Positions 12,480-12,835 of a stretch of 12,835 nucleotides of DNA are shown piece by piece. Below the pieces are notes generated by a model, which was not told the DNA's origin, did not search any database, and saw nothing but the letters and a program-made list of their open reading frames with translations. Position numbers and translations under genes: made by a program. This DNA comes from Dehalococcoidia bacterium. GTDB lineage: Bacteria; Chloroflexota; Dehalococcoidia; GIF9; AB-539-J10. Location: positions 1-12,835 of the forward strand of contig JAUWOB010000008.1 in assembly GCA_030612345.1 (NCBI GenBank), read 5' to 3'. The stretch's first letter is position 1, and each line of letters starts with the position of its first letter.

Positions 12480-12835
12480 ATGAATGGCTTGAAGAGGGTC
12501 AAGGAGAGGATGCGGGAGCTACGGGAGACAATCAATCACCATAACTACCGCTACTACGTGCTTGATAGCCCTGAAGTCAGCGATGCAGAGTACGGTGAAC
12601 TGATGAAGGAGCTCAGGCAGCTTGAGACTGAGCATCCTGAGTTTGTTACCCCTGACTCGCCAACGCAGAGAGTTGGAGCGCCTCCTGTAGAGGCGTTTGG
12701 CGTGGTGGAGCATCCCCAGCCTCTGCTCAGCCTGGCCAATGCCTTTTCCTATGAAGAACTCGCAGCCTGGCATAAAAAGGCAATCAACCTCTTAGGCGGA
12801 AGCCCGTCTGACTTCGTCTGCGAGCCCAAGATTGA
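12480..12835 (+). CDS. ligA: NAD-dependent DNA ligase, N-terminal part (cut by window end)
   Basis: The first 118 residues of the replicative and repair ligase that seals nicks using NAD. HHNYRYYVLDSPEVSDAEYG at 20-39 is the Ia domain that binds the NMN half of NAD. TPDSPTQRVGAPP at 57-69 and HPQPLLSLANAFSYEEL at 78-94 are the next conserved segments, and FVCEPKI at 112-118 brings in the adenylated Lys117 of the KxDG motif just as the window stops. The ATG at 12480 is the first start after an in-frame TGA at 12462. The ribosome binding site is weak (AGGG at a spacing of 9). The gene diverges from the ClpP-like gene, with 93 bases between them. The rest of the protein lies outside. Confidence 0.95.
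   Translation, partial: MNGLKRVKERMRELRETINHHNYRYYVLDSPEVSDAEYGELMKELRQLETEHPEFVTPDSPTQRVGAPPVEAFGVVEHPQPLLSLANAFSYEELAAWHKKAINLLGGSPSDFVCEPKI

Overview
The window looks like core chromosome of an anaerobic-type bacterium with a Gram-positive-like or Chloroflexota-like gene style. Support comes from a large signal recognition particle RNA with an Alu domain, an MEP-pathway isoprenoid gene (ispE), NAD-dependent DNA ligase, a radical SAM/SPASM enzyme, and a dispersed repeat that would read 'PERSEGT' if translated. I lean towards Chloroflexota (Dehalococcoidia or relatives), but this is an inference from general familiarity, not a search. No phage, IS element, CRISPR array, tRNA or rRNA was seen.

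Layout. 32-994 (-): ornithine cyclodeaminase/alanine dehydrogenase family gene. 995-1463: mostly empty, except a possible 27-codon Cys-containing peptide with a good ribosome binding site. 1464-2540 (+): radical SAM/SPASM enzyme. 2694-2909 (-): small zinc-ribbon protein with its own promoter. 3147-3872 (-): RadC-type JAMM protein whose start region carries a 113-bp duplication or insertion containing a hairpin repeat. 4071-5354 (+): CCA-adding/poly(A) polymerase family enzyme with a repeat-derived loop insertion. 5477-8988 (-): a tight unit of SRP RNA, 3-hydroxyacyl-CoA dehydrogenase, rsmA, ispE and a DedA/VTT membrane protein. 9154-10014 (+): crotonase-family protein divergent from the SRP RNA. 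10051-11553 (-): AMP-forming acyl-CoA synthetase-like protein with altered signature motifs. 11775-12386 (-): ClpP-like protein with a Gln-rich tail. 12480 to the window end (+): ligA, cut at its catalytic lysine.

How the genes work together. The acyl-CoA synthetase-like protein, the crotonase and the 3-hydroxyacyl-CoA dehydrogenase fit successive steps of acyl-CoA (fatty or aromatic acid) beta-oxidation, though they lie in three transcription units. SRP RNA, rsmA, ispE, the CCA enzyme and ligA are housekeeping (protein targeting, ribosome maturation, isoprenoids, tRNA ends, DNA replication). The best unusual points are the SRP RNA leading an operon without a visible terminator, the repeat element that separates radC from its apparent original start, the repeat-derived peptide inside the CCA active-site loop, the ClpP homologue lacking the usual triad Asp, and the acyl-CoA synthetase-like protein with a broken P-loop signature. 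Several start codons were moved downstream of the longest reading frame because promoters, RNA genes or ribosome binding sites rule out the longer forms.
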